Shown: piece by piece, positions 7,446 to 15,462 of the stretch
Position numbering within the stretch: position 1 is the stretch's first letter
Layout: each line of letters opens with the position of its first letter
Assembly (NCBI RefSeq): GCF_003666685.1
Contig: NZ_RCIZ01000004.1
Location: 186,001 to 250,000 of the forward strand
Direction: 5' to 3'
Length of the DNA: 64,000 nt
Source of the DNA: Mesorhizobium sp. YM1C-6-2
GTDB lineage: Bacteria > Pseudomonadota > Alphaproteobacteria > Rhizobiales > Rhizobiaceae
Translations under genes and position numbers: made by a program
The notes under the pieces: model-generated
What the model was told of the DNA's origin: nothing
The model's input: the letters and a program-made list of their open reading frames with translations, nothing else
The model's database searches: none

Positions 7446-7669
7446 GCGCCGCGGCAGGCAAGCCGAACGAATTCCCGTGGGACAGCGTCATGGCCACGGC
7501 ATTCGGCCTGCTGCGGCTTTCGCCAAACGAGTTCTGGTCGATGACGCCGCGCGAGATGGAACGCGCGATGAGCGTGCTCGGCAGTCGAACGAGCGCGCCG
7601 GGGCGAAACGATCTGGCGGACCTGATGCAACGGTTCCCTGACGGAGAAAGAGGCGAGCGGCATGGCTGA
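7442..7669 (+). CDS. rcc01693-like GTA protein g10.1
   Basis: 75-aa protein starting at TTG in a TTGA overlap with g10. The segment PWDSVMATAFGLLRLSPNEFWSMTPREMERAM is the hallmark of the small GTA/phage tail assembly chaperone partner (DUF2376-like). In lambda-type phages the equivalent second chaperone is made by frameshift; here it is a separate short gene. It overlaps the tape-measure start by 8 bp. Confidence 0.88.
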   Translation: MSAAAGKPNEFPWDSVMATAFGLLRLSPNEFWSMTPREMERAMSVLGSRTSAPGRNDLADLMQRFPDGERGERHG

Positions 7670-8237
7670 GGACGTCACCGTCAGGATCAATGCGGACACG
7701 CAGCCTTTCCAGGACGCGCTGCAGAATCTGGAAAGACTGTCGGCGAGTTTCGGCTCGCAGCTTTCGGGCGCGCTGAGGAGCGCGGCCGTCAGCGGCAGGG
7801 ATCTCGACGACATCTTGCGGCGGATCGGGCTCAACCTTGCGGGGCTGGCGCTGGAGCAGGGGTTGAAGCCGCTGCAGTCGCTGGCAGGCGGGCTGTTCTC
7901 CAACCTGTTCGGCGGACTTGCGGGACTTATGCCTTTCGCCAAGGGCGGCGTGCCCGGGCATGTCGTGCCCTTCGCGGCCGGCGGTGTCGTGTCGGCGCCG
8001 AGCTATTTCCCGCTCGGCAGGAATGTCGGCGTGATGGGTGAGGCCGGGCCGGAAGCGATCCTGCCGCTGCAGCGCTCGGCCGACGGGCGGCTTGGCGTGG
8101 CGGCTGCCGGCGGAGGCGCCAGCGTCAACGTCGTCTTCAACGTGACGACGCCGGATGCCTCGTCGTTCCGCAAGTCGGAGGCGCAGGTGACGGGCATGCT
8201 GGCCAGGGCCGTCTCGCGCGGAACGCGAACCTTCTGA
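7662..8237 (+). CDS. Short tape measure protein (GTA g11)
   Basis: 191-aa protein. The N-terminus (VTVRINADTQPFQDALQNLERLSASFGSQL) is helical. The C-terminal half carries the Gly-rich pattern of GTA tape measures: FAKGGVPG...FAAGGVVSAPSYFPLGRNVGVMGEAGPEAILPLQR. The small size fits the short tail of GTA particles. The start overlaps g10.1. Expected role: sets tail length and exits with the DNA. Confidence 0.88.
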   Translation: MAEDVTVRINADTQPFQDALQNLERLSASFGSQLSGALRSAAVSGRDLDDILRRIGLNLAGLALEQGLKPLQSLAGGLFSNLFGGLAGLMPFAKGGVPGHVVPFAAGGVVSAPSYFPLGRNVGVMGEAGPEAILPLQRSADGRLGVAAAGGGASVNVVFNVTTPDASSFRKSEAQVTGMLARAVSRGTRTF

Positions 8238-8245
8238 GGAGACCA

Positions 8246-8896
8246 ATGTCCGAGCTATCGAGCCTTCACGACGTGCGCTTTCCGCTCGCCGTATCGTTCG
8301 GCGCTACCGGCGGACCGGAGCGCCGCAACGAGATCGTCACGCTGACTTCCGGGCGCGAGAAGCGCAACGCACGCTTCTCGCAGTCGCGCCGGCACTACGA
8401 TGCGGGGACGGGCGTGCGTTCGCTGTCGGATTTGCATGACGTGCTTGCCTTCTTCGAGGCGCGGCGCGGCTCGCTGCACGCGTTTCGCTTCCGCGATCCG
8501 TTCGACATGAAATCCTGCCGGCCGGAGGAAGAGGTATTGGCGGCGGACCAGACGATCGGCGTCGGCGACGGGACGGCGGCGCGCTTTGCGCTGACCAAGA
8601 CCTATGGCGAGGGCGGGGATGCCTATCGGCGGCTGATCGCGAGGCCGCGGCCGGAAACGTTGCGGGTGGCGGTGGACGGTGTGGAAAAAGCGACGCCTGA
8701 AGACTGGAGCTTCGACTTCGCTACCGGTGAAGTGGTGTTCGCGACGGGCAGCATTCCCGGTGCGGGCGAGGAAGTTACGGCCGGCTACGAGTTCGACGTG
8801 CCGGTGCGCTTCGACACCGAACGCATCGCGATCAGCCTGACGGCCTTCAAGGCCGGACAGATCCCGTCCATCCCATTGATCGAGGTGCAATCGTGA
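8246..8896 (+). CDS. DUF2460 distal tail protein (GTA g12)
   Basis: 216-aa DUF2460 protein. Landmarks: VRFPLAVSFGATGGPERRNEIVTLTSGREKRNARFSQSRRHYDAGTGVRSL, the loop VLAFFEARRGSLHAFRFRDPFD, and the C-terminal YEFDVPVRFDTERIAISLTAFKAGQIPSIPLIEV. It forms the ring that joins the tail tube to the hub. GAGGAGACC precedes the ATG; the stop overlaps g13 (GTGA). Confidence 0.93.
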   Translation: MSELSSLHDVRFPLAVSFGATGGPERRNEIVTLTSGREKRNARFSQSRRHYDAGTGVRSLSDLHDVLAFFEARRGSLHAFRFRDPFDMKSCRPEEEVLAADQTIGVGDGTAARFALTKTYGEGGDAYRRLIARPRPETLRVAVDGVEKATPEDWSFDFATGEVVFATGSIPGAGEEVTAGYEFDVPVRFDTERIAISLTAFKAGQIPSIPLIEVQS

Positions 8897-9783
8897 GCGC
8901 CTGGCCGGAGGCGCTGGCCGCGCATCTTACCCGCGAGGTGACGACGGTCTGCCATTGCTGGCGGCTGACGCGCCAGGACGGCCAAGTGGCGGGTTATACC
9001 GATCACGACCGGCCGCTGACCGTCGCTGCCGGGCTCTATGCGCCGCGGACGGGACTGGCCGCCAGCGAGGCGCGCGACACGCTGGGGCTCGCGGTGGACA
9101 CGGTCGACGTCGAGGGCGCGCTGTCGTCGGACGATATCAGCGAGGAGGATATCGCGGCCGGGCTCTATGACGGAGCGACGGTAGAGACCTTCCTGGTCAA
9201 CTGGCGGCAGCCTGATGATTTCGTGCTGCTGCGCAAGGCGACCGTCGGCAAGATCACGCGGACGGACGGGCGCTTCGTGGCGGAGCTCGAAAGTCTGGTC
9301 CATGCGCTCGACCGGCCGAACGGGCGTTATGTCAGTCGAAGCTGCGACGCGGAACTCGGCGACGCGCACTGCCGCGTCGACCTCGACAATCCGGATTTCA
9401 CCGGCACGGGGTCGTTGGTGGCCTACGAGGCGCCGTCGACGCCTGTCGTGACCGGGCTCGACAGCTTCCAGGCAGGATGGTTCACGCATGGCGTGCTGAC
9501 CTGGACGACTGGCGCCAGCGCCGGACGCAGCGAACGCGTGGAGGAGCATCGCAGGGACGCGGCGGGGACGGTGCTGGTGCTGCGGCCCGGAAGCGGGATC
9601 GTCGCGGCGGCAGGCGATACGTTCCGGGTCGTCGCCGGCTGCGACAAGAAATTCGCGACCTGCAAGGCCAAATTCGCCAACGCACTGAATTTTCGCGGCT
9701 TCCCGCATCTGCCGGGTAACGACACGGCCTACAGCTATGTCGTCGATGGTGGCCGGTTCGACGGTGGGCCGGTGGTGCCGTGA
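8893..9783 (+). CDS. DUF2163 tail hub protein (GTA g13) with four-Cys set
   Basis: 296-aa DUF2163 / phage_BR0599-like hub protein. Seen: VCHCWRLTRQDGQVAGYTDHDRPL near the start, LLRKATVGKITRTDGRFVAELESLVHALDRPNGRYVSRSCDAELGD, then GCDKKFATCKAKFANALNFRGFPHLPGND. Cysteines at about residues 151, 160, 250 and 257 match the set that binds an iron-sulfur cluster in related tail-tip proteins. The GTG start at 8893 overlaps the g12 stop, and the stop overlaps g14. Confidence 0.92.
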   Translation: MSAWPEALAAHLTREVTTVCHCWRLTRQDGQVAGYTDHDRPLTVAAGLYAPRTGLAASEARDTLGLAVDTVDVEGALSSDDISEEDIAAGLYDGATVETFLVNWRQPDDFVLLRKATVGKITRTDGRFVAELESLVHALDRPNGRYVSRSCDAELGDAHCRVDLDNPDFTGTGSLVAYEAPSTPVVTGLDSFQAGWFTHGVLTWTTGASAGRSERVEEHRRDAAGTVLVLRPGSGIVAAAGDTFRVVAGCDKKFATCKAKFANALNFRGFPHLPGNDTAYSYVVDGGRFDGGPVVP

Positions 9784-10232
9784 GCGAACCAGATTCAGCA
9801 ATCGCCAGCCAGGTGATCGACGAGACGCTCACCTGGCTGGGCACGCCCTATCGGCACCAGGGACGCAGGAAAGGCGTCGGCTGCGACTGCATCGGGCTCG
9901 TGCTCGGCGTCTGGCAGGGGCTCTACGGTACGGTACCTGAGCAGCCGGTTCCCTATGCGCCCGACTGGGACGAGGCGGGCACGGAAAAGTTGCTGACCGG
10001 CGTGGCTCGGCATTTTCGCGAGAAGCCGAAAGACGAGATGGCGGGAGGCGACCTGCTCATATTCCGCTGGCGGCCGCACCTGCCGGCCAAGCATGCCGGG
10101 ATTCTGATCGGACAGGATCGCTTCGTACATGCTTATGAGAGCATGGCCGTGTCGCTGTCGGCGCTGGTGCCGCAGTGGCGAAGGCGGGTCGCCGGCGTCT
10201 TCGCCTTTCCGGAACGAAATCCAGTCAACTGA
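9780..10232 (+). CDS. NlpC/P60 tail peptidase (GTA g14)
   Basis: 150-aa cell-wall hydrolase subunit of the tail tip. The NlpC/P60 catalytic Cys is at about residue 37 in GCDCIGLVLGVW and the His at about residue 105 in KHAGILI; ETLTWLGTPYRHQGR precedes them as in GTA peptidases. It is expected to cut peptidoglycan during DNA delivery. It starts with GTG in a GTGA overlap with g13. Confidence 0.92.
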   Translation: MSEPDSAIASQVIDETLTWLGTPYRHQGRRKGVGCDCIGLVLGVWQGLYGTVPEQPVPYAPDWDEAGTEKLLTGVARHFREKPKDEMAGGDLLIFRWRPHLPAKHAGILIGQDRFVHAYESMAVSLSALVPQWRRRVAGVFAFPERNPVN

Positions 10233-10247
10233 GATCGGACGCGCCGC

Positions 10248-13200
10248 ATGGCAACCATCCTGCTTCAGGCCGCGGGCGCGGCCATAGGCGGCCTACTCGG
10301 TCCGATCGGCAGCGTGATCGGCGCGGCGGCAGGCGCGCTCGCCGGTTATACGATCGACCAGGCGCTGATCAACGGGACGCGCCGCATCGAGGGGCCGAGG
10401 CTGTCCGGTGCGCGGCCTTTCACCGCCGAGGAGGGCGCGGCGCTGCCGCGCGTCTACGGCACCGCGCGCGTCGGCGGCATTATGATCTGGGCGACGCGCT
10501 TCGACGAGAAACGCAAGACCCAGCGGCAGGGCGGCAAGTCCGGGCCGAAGCTCACCGAATACAGTTATTTCGCCAACGTCGCCTTCGCGCTCTGCGAGGG
10601 CGAGATCGCGGGTATCCGGCGCGTATGGGCGGACGGGCGCGAGATCGACCGCGAGAGGATCGAGCTGCGCGTCTACCGCGGGACGGAGGCGCAGGCCGCC
10701 GATCCGCTGATCGCCGCGAAGCAGGGCGCGGGCAACACACCGGCCTATCGCGGCACGGCCTATGTGGCGATCGAGCGCTTTGCGCTGGCCGACTACGGCA
10801 ACCGTATCCCGCAATTCCAGTTCGAGGTGCTGCGGCCCGTCGGCGAGCTGCCGAAGAAGATACGGGCGGTCTCGCTGATCCCGGGCGCGACCGAATACGG
10901 GTTGTCGCCATCGCTGGTGACGCGCAAGCACCGCGAAGGTGAGACGGAGGCGGTGAACCGCCATACGCTGCTGGAAGGCAGCGACCTCAGTGCCTCGCTC
11001 GACGAACTGCAGATGCTCTGCCCGAATCTCGCGCATGTCGCATTGGTCGTCTCGTGGTTCGGCGACGATCTCAGGGCAGGGCATTGCCGGGTACGGCCGG
11101 CGGTGACCACGACCAACGGCTCGGGTTTCTCGAGGGACTGGCGGGTGTCGGGTCTGTCGCGCGGCGCGGCGATGGTGGTCTCTACGCATGGCGACGGCGC
11201 GGCCTATGGCGGCACGCCGTCCGACCGCAGCGTGATGGACGCCATCGCCGAGATAAAGGCGCGCGGGCTGAAGGTGACGCTCTATCCCTTCATCATGATG
11301 GATGTGCCTGATGGTAACGTGCTGCCCGATCCTCACGGCAACCCGGCGCAGCCGGCCTATCCCTGGCGCGGACGCATAACCGCTGACCCAGCGCCGCTGA
11401 TGCCCGGCACAGCCGACCGCACGGCTGCGGCCCGCGAACAGATCGAGGATTTTCTCGGCAATGCGTTGCCGGGGCAGTTCTCGGCTTCCTCCAATACGAT
11501 CAATTTTTCCGGTTCCGCCGGCGACTGGAGGTTCCGGCGCTTCGTGCTGCATCACGCGAAGCTGGCGCAGGCGGCTGGCGGCGTCGACGCCTTCCTCATC
11601 GGTAGCGAACTGCGCGGTCTGACGACATTGCGCGACGAGAACGACGCGTTCCCATTTGTCGCGGCGCTCTGCGCGTTGGCGGGCGAGGTGCGCACCATGC
11701 TCGGGGCCTCGACCACAATCACCTATGGCGCGGACTGGAGCGAGTATTTCGGACACCATCCGCTCGACGGCACCGGCAATACCTATTTCCATCTAGATCC
11801 GCTGTGGGCTCATCCCGCTATCGATGCGGTGGGTATCGACAACTACATGCCGCTGTCTGACTGGCGCGACGGCGATCACGCGACAGGCAATCCGGATGGT
11901 TTTGCGGGTCCCTACGATCCGGCCGGGCTGAGAGCGGCGATAGCGGGCGGCGAAGGTTTCGACTGGTATTATCCGACTTTCGAGGCAAGGCGCGGACGCG
12001 AGCGCGCCCCGATTACCGACGGAGCTTTCGGCAAGCCCTGGATGTTCCGATACAAGGACCTGAAAAGCTGGTGGTCCGAGCCGCACTTCAACCGCATCGG
12101 AGGCGAGGAGGCCGCGGAGCCGACGGGCTGGGTGCCTGAGAGCAAGCCGTTCTTCTTCACCGAGGTCGGCTGTCCCGCGACCGACAAGGGGCCTAACCAG
12201 CCCAATGTCTTTTCCGATCCGAAGTCGGCGGAGAGCACGCTGCCCTATTTCTCCAGCGGCGGGCGTTCGGACCTCGCGCAACAGCGGTTCCTCATGGCGC
12301 ACCAACGCCATTGGGATCCGGGGAGCGACGGTTTCGACGAGACGGACAATCCCGTCTCGACGGTCGATGGCAGGCGAATGGTCGATCCAGAGCGGCTCTA
12401 TGTCTGGGCCTGGGACGCGCGGCCCTATCCGGCCTTTCCGCTGCGCTCCGACCGCTGGTCGGATCATGGCAACTGGCACTACGGCCATTGGCTGAACGGC
12501 AGGCTCGGCAATCCTGACGTCGGCACGCTGATCAACGCGATCCTCGCCGATCACGGCCTGCCCGCCGCTGATATCGACGGTGCGGACGGGACGGTGCACG
12601 GCTATGTGATCGACGAGCCCGGTTCGGCGCGCGGGGCATTGGAGCCACTAGTCGAGCTGTTCGGCCTTGCCGTGCTTGAGACGCCCGGAAGCCTGGTCTT
12701 CCGGAGCGGCGCCGCCCCGGCGGCCGGGTCGGTCGAGATCGCCGAAATGGTCTCGGACGGACGCGATCCGGTCACGGAAACAGTGCGCCAGCCGGACCAC
12801 CAGCTGCCGGCCGAGGCGGTGCTCAGCTTTCGCGACCCGCTAGTTGAATACCAGGTGATCTCGGTGCGTCACGCGCGAACGGGCGAGCTGGGCAGCCGGC
12901 AGCACGCGATCGGTTTTCCCGGCGTGCTTGAGGCCGGGCAGGGCAGGGCGCTGATCGGCGAATGGCTGCGCCGCACCTGGACCGAGCGCGAAAGCGTGGC
13001 CTTCGCGATGACGCAGCCGAACGAAGATGTCGTGCCTGGCGCTGTCGTGCGCCTGCCAGGCCGCGAGGACGACTGGCTCGTCACCGAGATCGAGGACGGG
13101 CTGGTGCGAAAGGTGTCGGCACGGCAGATTCTGCGTGCGGCGGGAATGCAATGGCAGTCGGCCAATCCGGATGCGATCGCCAACGCCCCGCCGCCGGCCA

Positions 13201-14147
13201 TCGGGCAGCCGCTGGCGCTGTTCCTCGACCTGCCGACGGGCGCGGGGCCGGGCGCGGCGGAAGACCAATTCCGCCTCGCCGCATGGCAGAAGCCGTGGCG
13301 GAGCCAGGCGGTCTTCGCATCGCCCGAAGATACCGGCTTCACGCAGCGCACGACCATCGCCCTACCGGCCGATGTCGGCGTGCTGGCCGAGCCATTGCCG
13401 CCGGGCGTCGTCGGGCGCCGGGATCATTCCGTCACGCTCACCATCGAGCTGTATGGCGGCGAGTTCTCCAGCATCAGCCGCGCGCAACTGCTGAACGGCG
13501 CGAATTCGGTCGCGATCCGCTCGACCGGTGGCGCGTGGGAGGTCGTGCAGTTCGAGACGGCGGAAGAGATCGCGCCTGAAATCTGGCGGCTCGGCGGCCT
13601 GCTGCGCGGCCAGCTCGGCACGGACGATGCGACCACCGCGGGCGCTGCGGCGGGGGCGCATCTGGTCGTGCTCGACGATGCCGTTCAGCCGGCGGGATTG
13701 CTCGCCAGCGAGGCCGGGCTGCTGCTCAACTGGCGCGTCGGCCCGGCAGGGGCCGATCTGTCCGGCGCCGATTTCTCCGATCATTCGGGGATCGGAGGGC
13801 TGCGCGCGTTGCTGCCGCTGTCACCGGTGCATGTCAGGGCAACGAAGGACGGTTCGGGCGACGTGGCGCTGTCGTGGGTCCGGCGCGGACGCATCGACGC
13901 CGACAGCTGGACGGCGAGCGACATACCGCTCGGCGAGGAGCGCGAGGAATACCAGGTCCAGATCGCGCATCCAGGCGGAGCGCTGGTGCGGACCGCGACG
14001 ACGCTTCAGCCCGGCTTCGTCTACGACAGCGCCGACATCGCGGCCGATTTCGGCGCGCCGCCGGACGAGATCGACGTGACCGTGCGCCAGCTCAGCCTAG
14101 CAGCCGGCTGGGGCATTCCGGCCACGCGTCGCCTTTCGCTTCTCTGA
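10248..14147 (+). CDS. Megatron / TIM-barrel tail fibre protein (GTA g15)
   Basis: 1299-aa protein, the largest of the cluster. N-terminus: small hydrophobic Gly/Ala-rich segment (AAGAAIGGLLGPIGSVIGAAAGALAG), the membrane-active part in GTAs. GTA_TIM glycoside-hydrolase-like barrel around residues 400-720 (TITYGADWSEYFGHHPLDGTGNTYFHLDPLW, VGIDNYMPLSDWRDGD, FFFTEVGCPATDKGPNQPNVFSDPKS). The phage tail/hub domain follows, and the C-terminus is receptor-binding-like. The frame is intact throughout, an argument against decay of the cluster. The start ATG 10248 lies 15 bp after g14. Confidence 0.95.
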   Translation: MATILLQAAGAAIGGLLGPIGSVIGAAAGALAGYTIDQALINGTRRIEGPRLSGARPFTAEEGAALPRVYGTARVGGIMIWATRFDEKRKTQRQGGKSGPKLTEYSYFANVAFALCEGEIAGIRRVWADGREIDRERIELRVYRGTEAQAADPLIAAKQGAGNTPAYRGTAYVAIERFALADYGNRIPQFQFEVLRPVGELPKKIRAVSLIPGATEYGLSPSLVTRKHREGETEAVNRHTLLEGSDLSASLDELQMLCPNLAHVALVVSWFGDDLRAGHCRVRPAVTTTNGSGFSRDWRVSGLSRGAAMVVSTHGDGAAYGGTPSDRSVMDAIAEIKARGLKVTLYPFIMMDVPDGNVLPDPHGNPAQPAYPWRGRITADPAPLMPGTADRTAAAREQIEDFLGNALPGQFSASSNTINFSGSAGDWRFRRFVLHHAKLAQAAGGVDAFLIGSELRGLTTLRDENDAFPFVAALCALAGEVRTMLGASTTITYGADWSEYFGHHPLDGTGNTYFHLDPLWAHPAIDAVGIDNYMPLSDWRDGDHATGNPDGFAGPYDPAGLRAAIAGGEGFDWYYPTFEARRGRERAPITDGAFGKPWMFRYKDLKSWWSEPHFNRIGGEEAAEPTGWVPESKPFFFTEVGCPATDKGPNQPNVFSDPKSAESTLPYFSSGGRSDLAQQRFLMAHQRHWDPGSDGFDETDNPVSTVDGRRMVDPERLYVWAWDARPYPAFPLRSDRWSDHGNWHYGHWLNGRLGNPDVGTLINAILADHGLPAADIDGADGTVHGYVIDEPGSARGALEPLVELFGLAVLETPGSLVFRSGAAPAAGSVEIAEMVSDGRDPVTETVRQPDHQLPAEAVLSFRDPLVEYQVISVRHARTGELGSRQHAIGFPGVLEAGQGRALIGEWLRRTWTERESVAFAMTQPNEDVVPGAVVRLPGREDDWLVTEIEDGLVRKVSARQILRAAGMQWQSANPDAIANAPPPAIGQPLALFLDLPTGAGPGAAEDQFRLAAWQKPWRSQAVFASPEDTGFTQRTTIALPADVGVLAEPLPPGVVGRRDHSVTLTIELYGGEFSSISRAQLLNGANSVAIRSTGGAWEVVQFETAEEIAPEIWRLGGLLRGQLGTDDATTAGAAAGAHLVVLDDAVQPAGLLASEAGLLLNWRVGPAGADLSGADFSDHSGIGGLRALLPLSPVHVRATKDGSGDVALSWVRRGRIDADSWTASDIPLGEEREEYQVQIAHPGGALVRTATTLQPGFVYDSADIAADFGAPPDEIDVTVRQLSLAAGWGIPATRRLSLL

Positions 14148-14169
14148 ACTCCAACCATCGAGGGAAACA

Positions 14170-14376
14170 ATGACCAACTCCAAGCCGTGGTATCTTTCGC
14201 GCACCATCTGGGCCTCGCTGATCACGATTCTGACGGCGGCCGCCGGCATTCTGGGGTTGCCCGTCGCCGGCCTCGACAATGCCGCGCTGACCGAGACGCT
14301 GCTCCAGGCGATCACCGCGATCAGCGGCCTGGTGGCGATTTTCGGGCGGCTGGGCGCGAGCAGCAGGATTGGATAG
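14170..14376 (+). CDS. Small holin-like membrane peptide
   Basis: 68-aa protein with two hydrophobic helices (about residues 10-28 and 42-60): SKPWYLSRTIWASLITILTAAAGILGL then LLQAITAISGLVAIFGRLG. SKPWY(x)SRTIW is a common start for small phage holin-type proteins. It follows the megatron by 22 bp with the SD GAGGGAAACA and is the last gene of the cluster. Inference: a holin or membrane helper for particle release; no endolysin partner is seen next to it. Confidence 0.65.
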   Translation: MTNSKPWYLSRTIWASLITILTAAAGILGLPVAGLDNAALTETLLQAITAISGLVAIFGRLGASSRIG

Positions 14377-14460
14377 AACCGGCTCGATGGCGCGGAATCG
14401 ACGAAAATTCTGCCTTCACGTTCATTCCCCGTTCAGCGGCAATGGGCTAGAAAGCGTGTC

Positions 14461-14715
14461 ATGAAGACGTTCCGCGCCATATCCAGCCTTGCCGCGCTCG
14501 GCCTTTTCTTGGCCGGGCTGCTTGGCGCCGGGCCGGCCGCGGCGGCGGACTGCTACGGCATAGGGCAGCAGATCGCTGCTCAAAACGGCGGGCAGCTGGC
14601 CAACGTGCGCGAGGCGAACAAGGGCGGACAGACTGTGTGCGTGGTCGTGGTGCTCGTTCCGGGCAAGGATGGCGGGCGCCCGCGTCGCGAGGAATTCACG
14701 GTTCCCGCGAATTGA
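14461..14715 (+). CDS. feuN: FeuN-like small periplasmic inhibitor
   Basis: 84-aa exported protein: signal peptide MKTFRAISSLAALGLFLAGLLGAGPAAA with cleavage near AAA-DC, then a ~56-aa mature domain of PepSY-like size with two cysteines (CYGIG..., TVCVVVV) that could form a disulfide. In Sinorhizobium meliloti a small periplasmic protein, FeuN, is encoded immediately upstream of feuPQ and restrains the FeuQ kinase. Here the gene sits 71 bp upstream of a FeuP-type regulator, the same arrangement. The assignment rests on context, size and export; the sequence match is remembered only in outline. Confidence 0.65.
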   Translation: MKTFRAISSLAALGLFLAGLLGAGPAAAADCYGIGQQIAAQNGGQLANVREANKGGQTVCVVVVLVPGKDGGRPRREEFTVPAN

Positions 14716-14786
14716 CGCGGGCTGTGCTTTCCATGCATCCGGTTTGTGCCCATTTCTGATCCCGTCCCGGACAACAGGATTCTCTC

Positions 14787-15452
14787 ATGCGAATACTCGT
14801 CGTCGAGGATGACAAGGAGCTCAACCGCCAGATCTCGGAGGCTCTGACGGACGCCGGCTATGTCGTCGACAAGGCCTTCGACGGCGAGGAAGGGCATTTT
14901 CTCGGCGACACCGAGCCCTATGACGCGGTGGTGCTCGACATCGGTCTGCCGCAGATGGACGGCATCAGCGTAGTGGAGCGCTGGCGCCGCGACGGCAAGA
15001 AAGTGCCTGTGCTGATCCTGACGGCGCGCGACCGCTGGAGCGACAAGGTTTCCGGCATCGACGCCGGCGCCGACGACTATGTGACGAAACCCTTCCACAT
15101 CGAGGAAGTGCTTGCGCGGGTTCGCGCGCTCATCCGCCGCGCAGCGGGGCATGCCTCGTCGGAGCTGACCTGCGGGCCGCTGAGGCTCGACACCAAGGCG
15201 TCCAAGGCTGATATCGACGGCACGCCGCTGAAGCTCACCTCGCACGAGTTCCGGCTGCTCGCCTATCTGATGCATCACATGGGCGAGGTGGTGTCGCGCA
15301 CCGAGCTGGTCGAGCATCTCTACGACCAGGATTTCGACCGCGATTCCAACACGATCGAAGTGTTCGTCGGGCGGCTCAGGAAGAAGATGGGCGTCGACAT
15401 GATCGAGACGGTGCGCGGCATGGGCTATCGCATGCGCGAGCCCGAGGCCTGA
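14787..15452 (+). CDS. feuP: OmpR-family response regulator FeuP
   Basis: 221 aa. The receiver domain (1-115) has the acidic pair ED at 8-9, phospho-acceptor Asp51 (VVLDIGLP), T in LILTARD and K in VTKPF; the C-terminal winged-helix DNA-binding domain (~125-218) has LTSHEFRLLAYLMHHMGEVVSR. Close to PhoP/FeuP-type regulators; in rhizobia FeuP controls ndvA and cyclic beta-glucan export and so hypo-osmotic adaptation. It is followed after 10 bp by the cognate kinase. Confidence 0.85.
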   Translation: MRILVVEDDKELNRQISEALTDAGYVVDKAFDGEEGHFLGDTEPYDAVVLDIGLPQMDGISVVERWRRDGKKVPVLILTARDRWSDKVSGIDAGADDYVTKPFHIEEVLARVRALIRRAAGHASSELTCGPLRLDTKASKADIDGTPLKLTSHEFRLLAYLMHHMGEVVSRTELVEHLYDQDFDRDSNTIEVFVGRLRKKMGVDMIETVRGMGYRMREPEA

Positions 15453-15462
15453 ACGGCAGGAC

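Noticed and set aside
1-14376. Ordinary temperate prophage
   Set aside because: No integrase, repressor, replication or att sites are seen, and gene content matches GTA g3-g15; the part upstream of base 1 cannot be inspected.
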